This document shows positions 7,925-14,549 of a stretch of DNA of 16,606 nt, in pieces (the stretch's first letter is position 1; every line of letters begins with the position of its first letter). The translations under genes were made by a program, and so were the position numbers. Source of the stretch: Anaerolineaceae bacterium (GTDB taxonomy: Bacteria; Chloroflexota; Anaerolineae; Anaerolineales; Anaerolineaceae). The notes beneath the pieces are model-generated. The model worked only from the letters and a program-made list of their open reading frames with translations. It had not been told where the DNA came from and did not search any database. The DNA lies in contig WOZB01000014.1 in assembly GCA_011620445.1 (NCBI GenBank), positions 1-16,606 on the forward strand, in the 5' to 3' direction.

Positions 7925-9774
7925 GTTTCTATTCCAGCCTCAAAGCAGAAGCCTACGACCGGCAGTACTCGAATAAAGATCTCTTTAGTCGCATCTTCAG
8001 CTACCTGAACCCATATCGACGAAGGATGATCGTCATTCTGGTCACTTTATCCTTGCAAGGCATCGTTGGCGCGTTACCGCCATTGCTGGTTTCCCAGGTG
8101 TTGGATCTCAGTATGGCAGGACAGACGAAAGAAAGCATTTATATTTGGCTTGTGATCGGTGTTGTGGTCCTTGAATTTCTAAATTACGTTTTCTATTACA
8201 TCGTCCACAGGCTGATGGCCCGGGTAATTGCTGACACAACCCGTGATATGTCCGCTGCAGCATTCAAATCTGCAATGCAACAGGATATGTCTTTCTTCGA
8301 TGAGTTTTCATCTGGCAAAGTTGTTTCGCGTATTACAACGGATACATCTGATTTTGCCAACCTGATCACCCTGACTTCGGATGTGCTTAATAATTTGCTG
8401 CAGTCTGTTCTATTGGCTGCCATTTTGTTGCGCACGGAGTGGCGGTTAGCTTTAGGCTTGTTCTCCATCGTACCCATTCTCGGAATAATCATCATCCAAT
8501 ACCGGAAATGGGCAAAAACCGTAACCAGGCGCGGTATGCGTGCCATGGCAAATGTAAACGCTACCATCAAGGAGACAATCAGCGGTATTTCAGTGGCCAA
8601 AAATTTCAGACAGGAAGCCAGTATTTTTAAAGACTTTGACCGGGCTAATAAAGATTCGTTCAAAGTCAACATCCGGCGGGGTTTAGCGCTCTCACTGCTA
8701 TTTCCAACCACTCGAATCATAGTTGGCACGGCAACGGCCCTGATCACCTTTTATGGTGCCAAATCGGTTCTTGCATTGACCATAACAGCGGGTGCCTGGT
8801 ATTTGTTTGTAAATAGTATCGATCGTTTTATGCAGCCTGTTTTGACATTAACACAATATGTTGCCCAGGTGCAGCAGGGTCTTTCAGCAGCCGAACGTAT
8901 TTTTGCGCTGATCGAAGCACCCAGGAGCGTTCAACAACTTTCAAGCCTGAAACCCGAATCTCTTACAGGCAAAATTGATTTCAACCACTTAAGTTTTTAC
9001 TATCCCAACGGTACACAGGTCTTAACTGATTTTGATCTGCATATTGAGCCGGGAGAAAATGTGGCCATCGTCGGACATACTGGCGCCGGTAAATCCTCAA
9101 TTGCCAGGTTGGTGACCCGTTTCTACGAATTCCAGGGGGGTGAGCTGCTTATCGATAATCATGATATTCGTGATTTTGACCTGCAAAGCCTGCGTAATCA
9201 TATGGGTATTGTTACCCAGGTGCCATTCCTTTTTGAAGGCAGCGTGGAAGAGAATATTCGCTTCGCAAAACCCGATATCACCCGAGCTGAGATCCTGGAG
9301 CTAGCCCAAAATGTGGGTCAAGGCGAATGGCTTGAGACCCTTTCAAATGGGTTGGATACCAATGTCGGCGAACGTGGCGCGCAGATTTCGATGGGGCAGC
9401 GGCAGCTGGTAGCCCTGATACGTGTCCTCGCCCGCAAACCTTCCATTTTTATACTCGATGAAGCCACGGCTTCAATTGACCCCTTCACTGAGAAACAGAT
9501 TCAGAACGCGCTGGATTTGATCCTGAAGCGCTCAACTAGTATCTTGATTGCTCATCGGCTTTCCACCATCCAAAGCGCTGACCGCATCATTGTGCTTGAT
9601 CACGGGATGATCCTGGAGGAAGGCACCCACAACACCCTTCTCGAGCGTGGCGGGCATTATGCTGAACTCTACAACACCTACTTCCGCCATCAAAGCCTGG
9701 AATACGTGGAAGAGGCGGGCAAGCTTTTTGGGAGCAGTTCTGAAGGGCAAGCGCCAGCAGCGGCCGTGCTTTAA
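7921..9774 (+). CDS. Heterodimeric ABC exporter, subunit 2 (degenerate signature)
   Basis: Partner half-transporter of 617 residues. The N-terminal transmembrane domain has about six helices (e.g. MIVILVTLSLQGIVGALPPL and IYIWLVIGVVVLEFLNYVFY). Then come Walker A GHTGAGKSS (385-393), signature ISMGQRQL (from 489), Walker B FILDEATASIDP with catalytic Glu514, and switch His545. Walker B is canonical here, but the signature has SMGQ instead of SGGQ. In a head-to-tail dimer this altered signature faces the Asp-containing site of subunit 1. The 4-bp ATGA overlap with the previous gene gives the fixed co-expression a heterodimer needs. The C-terminus ends in a short Ala-rich tail. Confidence 0.92.
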   Translation: MSFYSSLKAEAYDRQYSNKDLFSRIFSYLNPYRRRMIVILVTLSLQGIVGALPPLLVSQVLDLSMAGQTKESIYIWLVIGVVVLEFLNYVFYYIVHRLMARVIADTTRDMSAAAFKSAMQQDMSFFDEFSSGKVVSRITTDTSDFANLITLTSDVLNNLLQSVLLAAILLRTEWRLALGLFSIVPILGIIIIQYRKWAKTVTRRGMRAMANVNATIKETISGISVAKNFRQEASIFKDFDRANKDSFKVNIRRGLALSLLFPTTRIIVGTATALITFYGAKSVLALTITAGAWYLFVNSIDRFMQPVLTLTQYVAQVQQGLSAAERIFALIEAPRSVQQLSSLKPESLTGKIDFNHLSFYYPNGTQVLTDFDLHIEPGENVAIVGHTGAGKSSIARLVTRFYEFQGGELLIDNHDIRDFDLQSLRNHMGIVTQVPFLFEGSVEENIRFAKPDITRAEILELAQNVGQGEWLETLSNGLDTNVGERGAQISMGQRQLVALIRVLARKPSIFILDEATASIDPFTEKQIQNALDLILKRSTSILIAHRLSTIQSADRIIVLDHGMILEEGTHNTLLERGGHYAELYNTYFRHQSLEYVEEAGKLFGSSSEGQAPAAAVL

Positions 9775-9906
9775 TACTTAGGTAGGCTTTATCCATCTTT
9801 CTTTCGATTTCAGCTATTAGTCATTTTTGCAGGTCAGTTGCCAGCGTCCTTTTGAGCAGGCCTCACTCGTTATATTCGGGTTGGAATATTTACAGACAAT
9901 AAAAAT

Positions 9907-9992
9907 CTTTGTCATGCTTAGCTACGCTCAGCATCTACCAGCTGCAAGTCAGATCTGGCAAATCCTTCGCAAGACCGGCTCAGGATGACAGG
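9907..9992. repeat. Dispersed repeat, type A (copy upstream of the cassette)
   Basis: An 86-bp copy of the repeat also found at 11756-11840. The left end TTGTCATGCTTAGC and right end GGCTCAGGATGACAGG are imperfect inverted repeats, and the inner block GCAAGTCAGATCTGG is shared with the other copies. The remaining 9775-9906 and 9993-10033 hold no gene or clear terminator that I can see. Confidence 0.75.
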
Positions 9993-10033
9993 AATTGGTA
10001 ATTCACACTCAAATTTACTCCCGACGTCCTCTT

Positions 10034-10120
10034 TAGAACCCCTTTTTGCAGGTTGGACAACGCCGTTCTATTTTGTTCTATTTAACTTGACATAGAACAT
10101 TTATTCTATATAATAAGAAT
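10034..10120 (+). promoter_or_regulatory. Strong promoter with LexA-like operator for the RecA-like/PolB cassette
   Basis: TTGACA (10087-10092) and TATAAT (10109-10114) are consensus boxes 16 bp apart. The 16-base spacer itself, TAGAACATTTATTCTA (10093-10108), is a near-palindrome of the form GAAC-N4-RTTC, one base from the GAAC-N4-GTTC LexA box of Gram-positive-type bacteria. Further copies of the same hexamer lie at 10034-10039 (TAGAAC), 10065-10070 and 10075-10080 (GTTCTA). TGTTCTAT (10074-10081) and ATAGAACA (10092-10099) form a perfect 8-bp inverted repeat around the -35. Transcription should start within a base or two of the ATG at 10121. The boxes are seen; LexA control is inference. 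Confidence 0.75.
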
Positions 10121-10690
10121 ATGGAAGAAAACATAGCTGTAACCCCTTTCAAAGAACCCTTCATCCCCAAGATCTATTTGGTCCTGGGCAGGCAGACTGT
10201 CAGCGACAAAATGCTGCAGTTGATTGCGGCTTTGGCCCTGCGGCAGCCCCTGACCGTACTGGATTGCGGCAACCGTTCCAATATGTACGCGGTGGCAAAA
10301 CTGATCCGGCCTTACACGTCAGACCCGGTGGCAGTACTTGGGCACATTCGCCTTTCGCGCGCGTTCACCTGCATCCAGGTGCTGACCATGCTTGAAGCAG
10401 CGGCCGCCCGTCCGCAGGCCAGCGACCCCTGCATCATCCTGGATCTGCTTTCCACTTTTCTGGATGAGGATGTCAAACTGCCGGACGCGGAACGGTTGAT
10501 GGACCGCAGCCTGGCTTGCCTGCGCGCAATCAGCCAAACGGCCCCGGTAGTGATCAGCGCCCGTCCACTGCCACTCATCGCGCGCGAGCGGGCTTCGCTT
10601 TATGAAGCCTTGCACGAGGCGGCTGATACCCGTTGGGCCGAACCAGAAGCTTTGACTGCCGGGCACTTGCAGCCGGCGCTTTTTGCTTGA
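10121..10690 (+). CDS. RecA/RadA-fold protein lacking a functional P-loop
   Basis: A 189-residue soluble protein. The arrangement resembles a RecA-superfamily core: strand and would-be nucleotide loop LVLGRQTVSDKM (20-31), LTVLDCGNRSN (44-54) where RadA has its substrate strand, IRLSRAFTCIQVLTML (76-91) resembling the RAFxxxQ helix of Rad51/RadA, a Walker B-like strand CIILDLLSTFLDED (104-117), and PVVISARP near the end. The GxxxxGK[ST] Walker A is absent, so it probably does not hydrolyse ATP. The ATG has no Shine-Dalgarno sequence and lies at the predicted transcription start. It is the first gene of the cassette, 6 bases before the next gene. By analogy with the RecA-like ImuA of bacterial mutagenesis cassettes it may link RecA filaments to the polymerase (inference). 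I do not know an established name. Confidence 0.7.
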   Translation: MEENIAVTPFKEPFIPKIYLVLGRQTVSDKMLQLIAALALRQPLTVLDCGNRSNMYAVAKLIRPYTSDPVAVLGHIRLSRAFTCIQVLTMLEAAAARPQASDPCIILDLLSTFLDEDVKLPDAERLMDRSLACLRAISQTAPVVISARPLPLIARERASLYEALHEAADTRWAEPEALTAGHLQPALFA

Positions 10691-10696
10691 GGCATT

Positions 10697-11461
10697 ATGG
10701 GCCGCACCATCGCTTCCATCACCCAGACCTGGCACGAAGAAGAAGCCGCGCTTAAGCGCTTTGAGCGCGCCTTGCGCAAGGAAGACCAGATACTGTTGGA
10801 TGAGTTGCTGGTTTTTTCCCGTCTGCACCTGGCTGAAGCCTCCTATGCGTCCAACCTTTACCCGTTGGATATGTACCTCATTGCCATCCTGTTGGAAGTC
10901 TACAAGAAGCTCAAATCCCTTGAAAAAGAGGTCCGTGGCGGAAAAGAAGAGCAAGCACCCGAACTCACCAAAGAAGCGCGTTTTTTGGAAATACTGGAAG
11001 ACAGCTTCAAGCAGACTTTGGAGCGGCCTCAGGGGGCGCTGGCTGCTCCTGCTGTGGGCATAGGCAATGGACTGGGGCGCATCCCGGCCACTGTCAACTT
11101 GCGCAAGTTCGCGGCCAGGCCGCGGACGAATCCTGCTGAGGCCGTGCCCGTGAAAGCGCAGGAAAACCTTTCTGCCATGGGTGCAGCAGCCCATGCAGCC
11201 GCGGCAGCTGAAGAGCAAGAGATTGTCTTTTCAGAAAGCAATTCGGGGTCAGTGAAAGCTCAGTATGGCGACCGGCAGCCTTCAGCCGAGGGGTTAAACC
11301 GGGCAAAACCGCACGGTTTTAGCGCGACGGTGCATAACGGTTCCAGCACACACGCGCTGAATGCGCACCTTTCGCAGGTGAGCACACTTTCTTACCCACC
11401 CTGCGCCCTGTCTGACACCGCTGTAACGCTTTCGTACGCGACCTTTGAGGATGCGCCTTGA
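10697..11461 (+). CDS. Unrecognised small helical protein with a disordered tail
   Basis: A 254-residue protein I do not recognise. Residues 1-100 look like a compact, charged all-helical domain (ITQTWHEEEAALKRFERALR, then YPLDMYLIAILLEVYKKLKS, then an EARFLEILEDSFKQTLE helix). From about residue 110 it is low complexity, rich in Ala, Pro, Ser and Asn, with no predicted fold. There is no signal peptide. The start is supported by TGAGG 4 bases upstream and the 6-base gap to the RecA-like gene, implying coupled translation. The stop at 11459-11461 abuts the repeat cluster. Position between a RecA-like protein and a polymerase suggests an adaptor or accessory subunit, but this is only context. 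Confidence 0.7.
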   Translation: MGRTIASITQTWHEEEAALKRFERALRKEDQILLDELLVFSRLHLAEASYASNLYPLDMYLIAILLEVYKKLKSLEKEVRGGKEEQAPELTKEARFLEILEDSFKQTLERPQGALAAPAVGIGNGLGRIPATVNLRKFAARPRTNPAEAVPVKAQENLSAMGAAAHAAAAAEEQEIVFSESNSGSVKAQYGDRQPSAEGLNRAKPHGFSATVHNGSSTHALNAHLSQVSTLSYPPCALSDTAVTLSYATFEDAP

Positions 11462-11491
11462 TTTTGCAGGAGCGGCTCAGGATAAAAACTC

Positions 11492-11577
11492 AGTCATCGC
11501 AAGCAAAACGTAGCGATCTGGGGTTGACCTTTAAAAACCAAAGACAGATTGCTTCGCAAAAGAAACTCGCAATGACT
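11492..11577. repeat. Dispersed repeat, type B, copy 1
   Basis: An 86-bp unit with imperfect 12-base terminal inverted repeats: AGTCATCGCAAG at the left, and the complement of CTCGCAATGACT at the right (10 of 12 match). The inner right half contains CAGATTGCTTCGCAAAAGA, also seen in copy 2. The 30 bases before it (11462-11491) hold a fragment resembling the right end of a type A unit (GGAGCGGCTCAGGATA). Confidence 0.7.
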
Positions 11578-11581
11578 GAAT

Positions 11582-11652
11582 CTTGCCGTGCTGAACGCAG
11601 TGAAGCATCTGCTAGTAGCAAGTTGGTTCTAGAAGATGCTCAGGATGGCACG
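11582..11652. repeat. Dispersed repeat, type A, internally deleted copy
   Basis: Matches the full type A copy at 11756-11840 over both ends (GCATCTGCTAGTAGCAAGT is shared exactly) but lacks the 14-base inner segment CCTTCGCAAAGGAT near the right end. It begins 4 bases after type B copy 1. Confidence 0.75.
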
Positions 11653-11663
11653 CCCTTTTGCTT

Positions 11664-11750
11664 GTCGTTGCGAGGAGCGCCTGCGACGAAGCAATCTGAT
11701 GTTCACAGCATTGAAACCCAGATTGCCGCGCAAAAGAGGCTCGCAATGAC
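11664..11750. repeat. Dispersed repeat, type B, copy 2
   Basis: An 87-bp unit bounded by GTCGTTGCGAG and CTCGCAATGAC, inverted repeats matching at 10 of 11 positions. A GAAGCAATCT / AGATTGC inner pair would extend the hairpin. This is the shape of small non-autonomous hairpin elements. Confidence 0.75.
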
Positions 11751-11755
11751 TAAAT

Positions 11756-11840
11756 CTTGTCGTGCTGATCGCAGCGAAGCATCTGCTAGTAGCAAGTCGA
11801 ATCTGGAAGATCCTTCGCAAAGGATGCTCAGGATGACAAG
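11756..11840. repeat. Dispersed repeat, type A, full copy
   Basis: An 85-bp reference copy in this window. The left end CTTGTCGTGCTGATCGCAGC and right end GGATGCTCAGGATGACAAG are imperfectly inverted and would fold into a long hairpin. It is 5 bases from type B copy 2. Confidence 0.8.
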
Positions 11841-11848
11841 CCTTTTTG

Positions 11849-11935
11849 CTTGTCATGTTAAGCACAGCGAAACATCTTCTGGTTGCAAGTCGGATCTAGC
11901 GGAACCTCCGCAATGGGTACTCAGAGGATGGCAGG
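11849..11935. repeat. Dispersed repeat, type A, diverged copy
   Basis: An 87-bp copy starting CTTGTCATGTTAAGCACAGC with inner TTGCAAGTCGGATCTAGCGG and right end CTCAGAGGATGGCAGG, clearly related to but more diverged than the copy 8 bases before it. A further right-end fragment (GATACTCAGGATGACAAG, 11978-11995) follows, just before the ribosome site of the polymerase gene. No other gene is supported in 11462-12011. Confidence 0.75.
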
Positions 11936-12011
11936 ATTAGATTTTGCGCGCCGAGAGTACGCTTCGCAATCGTAAAAGATACTCAGGATGACAAGATAGA
12001 AGGGAACCGTT

Positions 12012-14453
12012 ATGAGCAAACAACTGTCATCAGCTAACAAAACGATGCAGCAAGGCGCTGGTAACGCCCGCTTATTGAGCAGACAATCGTCATCGATTAA
12101 TAAAACCGTGGAGCAAGGTACTGATAATGCCCACCTGTTAAGCAAACAAGTTCCGGTAAGCAACACAGACCTGGAGCCGAGCTCAGAGGGTAATGCCCTT
12201 GCTCCGGCCGGCAAGGTTTTCAGAGGCTGGCTGCTGGACCTCTACACCAGCGGCGAGGACGGTGTGAAATTATGGTTTATTGGCGAGGGAGATGATGTGC
12301 GTGTCTCCTTCACGCACAACTTCCCCGTCACTTTTTATGCTGCCGGGGACCACAGCGAACTCCGCCGTTTGTGGAAGCAGCTTCAGGGTCAGGAAGGCAT
12401 CCTTTCGCTTCGGCGAACACAAAAACAGGATGTCTTCGTGGCCGATCCTGTGGACGTAATGGAAATTTGCGTTTCCAACCCCGCCCTGCAGCAGCGCATT
12501 TTCTTCGGGTTGGAAAGAGACTTTGACAGCCTCACCTGGTACAACTCGGACGTCACCATCCAATGCCGCTATATCGCCCGCTATGGTGTCTTTCCCATGG
12601 CGCTCTGCGAAGTGGTGGCTGATAACCGTGGACGCATCCAATCCATCAAACCTCTCAACAGCCGTTGGGACGTGACCCCCAACCTGCCTCCACTGCGAAT
12701 CTTGAACATTCTGCCCAACGCCGACCCCGCCCGCAGCCAGGTGAGCGGCCTCATCATCAGTTCTGATACCCTGCACGAGGAGCTCGCTTTTGACAAAGAA
12801 TCTGTATGGCTACGCGAAGTTAATAAGATTCTTAAAGAGTATGACCCCGATATCATTGTCACTGACTGGGGTGATGCCTGGGTGATGCCATTTCTGCTTT
12901 CGCGTTCTGAAGAAGCTAATTTTCCACTGAGCCTGAACCGCGACCAGGAAAGGTCCGTGCGCTGGCAGAAGGAAACTAGCTATTTTTCCTACGGGCACAT
13001 CATTTTCCGCCCGGAAGAAGCCCACCTGTTTGGACGCTGCCACATTGATCGCAAATCAGCCATGATGTGGTCGGATTATTCATTGGCAGGCACCCTGGAG
13101 ATGGCCAGGGTTACCACCCTCCCCATTGAAAAGGCCGCCCGGGTTTCGCCCGGTCAGGGTATCTCTGCCATGCAGGTGATTACTGCGATGGAAAAAGATG
13201 TGTTGGTGCCCTACCAAAAACGCCAGGTGGAACAGTTCAAAACTGGGCTGCAGCTCATTCAGTCCGACCGGGGCGGTATGATCTACCAACCCAAAATCGG
13301 CGTGCACACCGATGTAGCCGAGATTGACTTTGTTTCCATGTACCCGGCAGTCATCATCAAAGGCAACATCTCCCCCGAGGTACCCCTGCCGGACCTGCTG
13401 GAGCCCGCCAGCGAAGAGTTGGGGGTGGTGCCGCTCACCCTCAAACCGCTCTACGAGAAACGGGTGGCGCTCAAGCACAAAATCAGGGAATACGTTCCCG
13501 GCCATCCCATGGCCAAAACCCTGAGCGAACGCGCCATGGCACTCAAATGGCTGCTGGTGGTCTGTTTTGGCTTTTTGGGCTATAAAAACGCGCGCTACGG
13601 GCGCATTGAAGCCCATGAGGCGGTTACCAAAGGTGGGCGCGAGACTCTGCTGCGCGCCAAGGACGTCTGTGAAGAAAATGGGTTTGAGGTGCTGCACATG
13701 TATGTGGATGCCCTTTGGGTGAAAAAGCGCGGCTACAGCAAGGTAAGCGATTTTGAACCGCTCATCCAGGCTATCAACGACCGCACCGGGCTGACCATCA
13801 ACCTGGATGGCATCTTCCGCTGGATTGCATTTTTACCCTCCAAAATCGATGAACGCATCCCAATTGCCAACCGCTTTTTCGGCGTTTTCCAAAGCGGCGA
13901 AGTGAAGGTGCGCGGCCTGGAAGCCCGCCGGCGCGATACACCGCGCTGGATTGCGGCGGTGCAGCGCGAAATGATCGATATCATCGGCAAAGCCAAATAC
14001 CGGCCAGAATTGGAGAAACGCATTCTGGAGGCTTTTCAGATCTACCAGCGAGCGCTGGCTTTACTGAAGGCTTGCGACGTGCCTCCCGATCAGATGCTGA
14101 TCAATGGCAAGGTGAGTTACGCGTTGGATGCTTACAAGGCCAGTACAGCCGCGGTGCGGGCTGCCAGGCAAATGGAAGCAGCAGGAATGCCCATCCGCCC
14201 TGGGCAGCGCATCCGCTTTCTGTTTACGAAAGGTGAGGCAGACGTTTTTGCCTGGGAGCTTGGCAAGCCTTTTGACCCCAAAATGCTGGATGCCGAAAAA
14301 TACATCCGCTTATTGGCCAAAGCTGGTGCTGCTGTGCTGATGCCGTTCGGCTTGGACCCCGATTTGCTCATCGAGTGGAGCGAGCGCGGGCACATCCAAT
14401 TGCAGCTAAAGGAAGCTTATTCAACTTCAGACTTACCTGATCAGGACAAATAG
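12012..14453 (+). CDS. Family-B DNA polymerase of PolB2 type, exonuclease-dead, altered polymerase motifs
   Basis: An 813-residue polymerase-like protein. Residues 1-66 are a tandem-repeat, probably disordered extension; then an N-terminal domain, a 3'-5' exonuclease-like domain (about 220-395), and palm, fingers and thumb. Exonuclease sites are lost: LRILNILPN (228-236) replaces the D-x-E site, and TDWGDAW (284-290) replaces the N-x3-F-D site. Motif A is intact (Asp439 in EIDFVSMYP). Motif B keeps Lys512, but the usual NSxYG reads VVCFG (516-520). Motif C reads YVDALW (564-569), so one of the two Asp is gone. RGLEARRRD (634-642), a palm/thumb element of archaeal B enzymes, is kept. The start has AAGGG 7 bases upstream. 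This pattern matches archaeal PolB2 and its rare bacterial relatives, reported as inactivated or as weak translesion enzymes. It is the last gene of the cassette, separated by 550 bases of repeats. Confidence 0.85.
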   Translation: MSKQLSSANKTMQQGAGNARLLSRQSSSINKTVEQGTDNAHLLSKQVPVSNTDLEPSSEGNALAPAGKVFRGWLLDLYTSGEDGVKLWFIGEGDDVRVSFTHNFPVTFYAAGDHSELRRLWKQLQGQEGILSLRRTQKQDVFVADPVDVMEICVSNPALQQRIFFGLERDFDSLTWYNSDVTIQCRYIARYGVFPMALCEVVADNRGRIQSIKPLNSRWDVTPNLPPLRILNILPNADPARSQVSGLIISSDTLHEELAFDKESVWLREVNKILKEYDPDIIVTDWGDAWVMPFLLSRSEEANFPLSLNRDQERSVRWQKETSYFSYGHIIFRPEEAHLFGRCHIDRKSAMMWSDYSLAGTLEMARVTTLPIEKAARVSPGQGISAMQVITAMEKDVLVPYQKRQVEQFKTGLQLIQSDRGGMIYQPKIGVHTDVAEIDFVSMYPAVIIKGNISPEVPLPDLLEPASEELGVVPLTLKPLYEKRVALKHKIREYVPGHPMAKTLSERAMALKWLLVVCFGFLGYKNARYGRIEAHEAVTKGGRETLLRAKDVCEENGFEVLHMYVDALWVKKRGYSKVSDFEPLIQAINDRTGLTINLDGIFRWIAFLPSKIDERIPIANRFFGVFQSGEVKVRGLEARRRDTPRWIAAVQREMIDIIGKAKYRPELEKRILEAFQIYQRALALLKACDVPPDQMLINGKVSYALDAYKASTAAVRAARQMEAAGMPIRPGQRIRFLFTKGEADVFAWELGKPFDPKMLDAEKYIRLLAKAGAAVLMPFGLDPDLLIEWSERGHIQLQLKEAYSTSDLPDQDK
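12015..12140 (+). repeat. 63-bp in-frame tandem repeat at the polymerase N-terminus
   Basis: Two units of 21 codons each (12015-12077 and 12078-12140) encode SKQLSSANKTMQQGAGNARL and SRQSSSINKTVEQGTDNAHL, each followed by L. A degenerate third unit starts SKQVPVSNTDLEP. The family core begins only at about residue 66, so this is a lineage-specific extension. Confidence 0.85.
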
Positions 14454-14482
14454 AAAATTAATCATTCCTCCAGCAGACAAAG

Positions 14483-14506
14483 AGTTCATAGCGGAAAGTT
14501 CATAGC
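14483..14506 (+). repeat. Direct repeat upstream of the gcv promoter
   Basis: AGTTCATAGC occurs at 14483-14492 and again at 14497-14506, a 14-bp period. It ends about 24 bases upstream of the extended -10 box, where an activator could bind. Exact repetition is seen; function is unknown. Confidence 0.45.
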
Positions 14507-14529
14507 AGTGCCAATGTTGACCTCTTAGG

Positions 14530-14538
14530 TGGTAAAAT
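14530..14538 (+). promoter_or_regulatory. Extended -10 promoter of the gcv operon
   Basis: TGGTAAAAT has the TGn extension and a near-consensus -10 hexamer. It lies just upstream of the aptamer, predicting a start near 14545, which would put the whole riboswitch in the leader. The nearby TTGACC (14517) is only 10 bases from the -10, too close to be its -35. Confidence 0.6.
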
Positions 14539-14549
14539 ACTTCAAGAAT

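Noticed and set aside
9824..10053. TTTTTGCAGGT repeated at 9824-9834 and 10043-10053
   Set aside because: An 11-base low-complexity match without similar flanks; likely chance.
11458..11940. Open frame of 160 codons downstream of the helical-protein gene
   Set aside because: It starts with TTG, has no ribosome site, and its translation simply reads through the type A and B repeats (recurring RSEASASSK and LRMT segments). Spurious.
11462..11995. Repeat cluster as a CRISPR array
   Set aside because: Units are 70-87 bp, of two families, nearly contiguous without unique 30-40 base spacers, and there are no cas genes.
11921..12214. Reverse-strand frame of 97 codons with repeated LLN/CLL segments
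   Set aside because: It is the antisense of the polymerase N-terminal tandem repeat and of repeat DNA; no ribosome site.
14517..14522. TTGACC as -35 of the gcv promoter
   Set aside because: Only 10 bases from the TAAAAT box; no suitable -10 exists 16-18 bases downstream.
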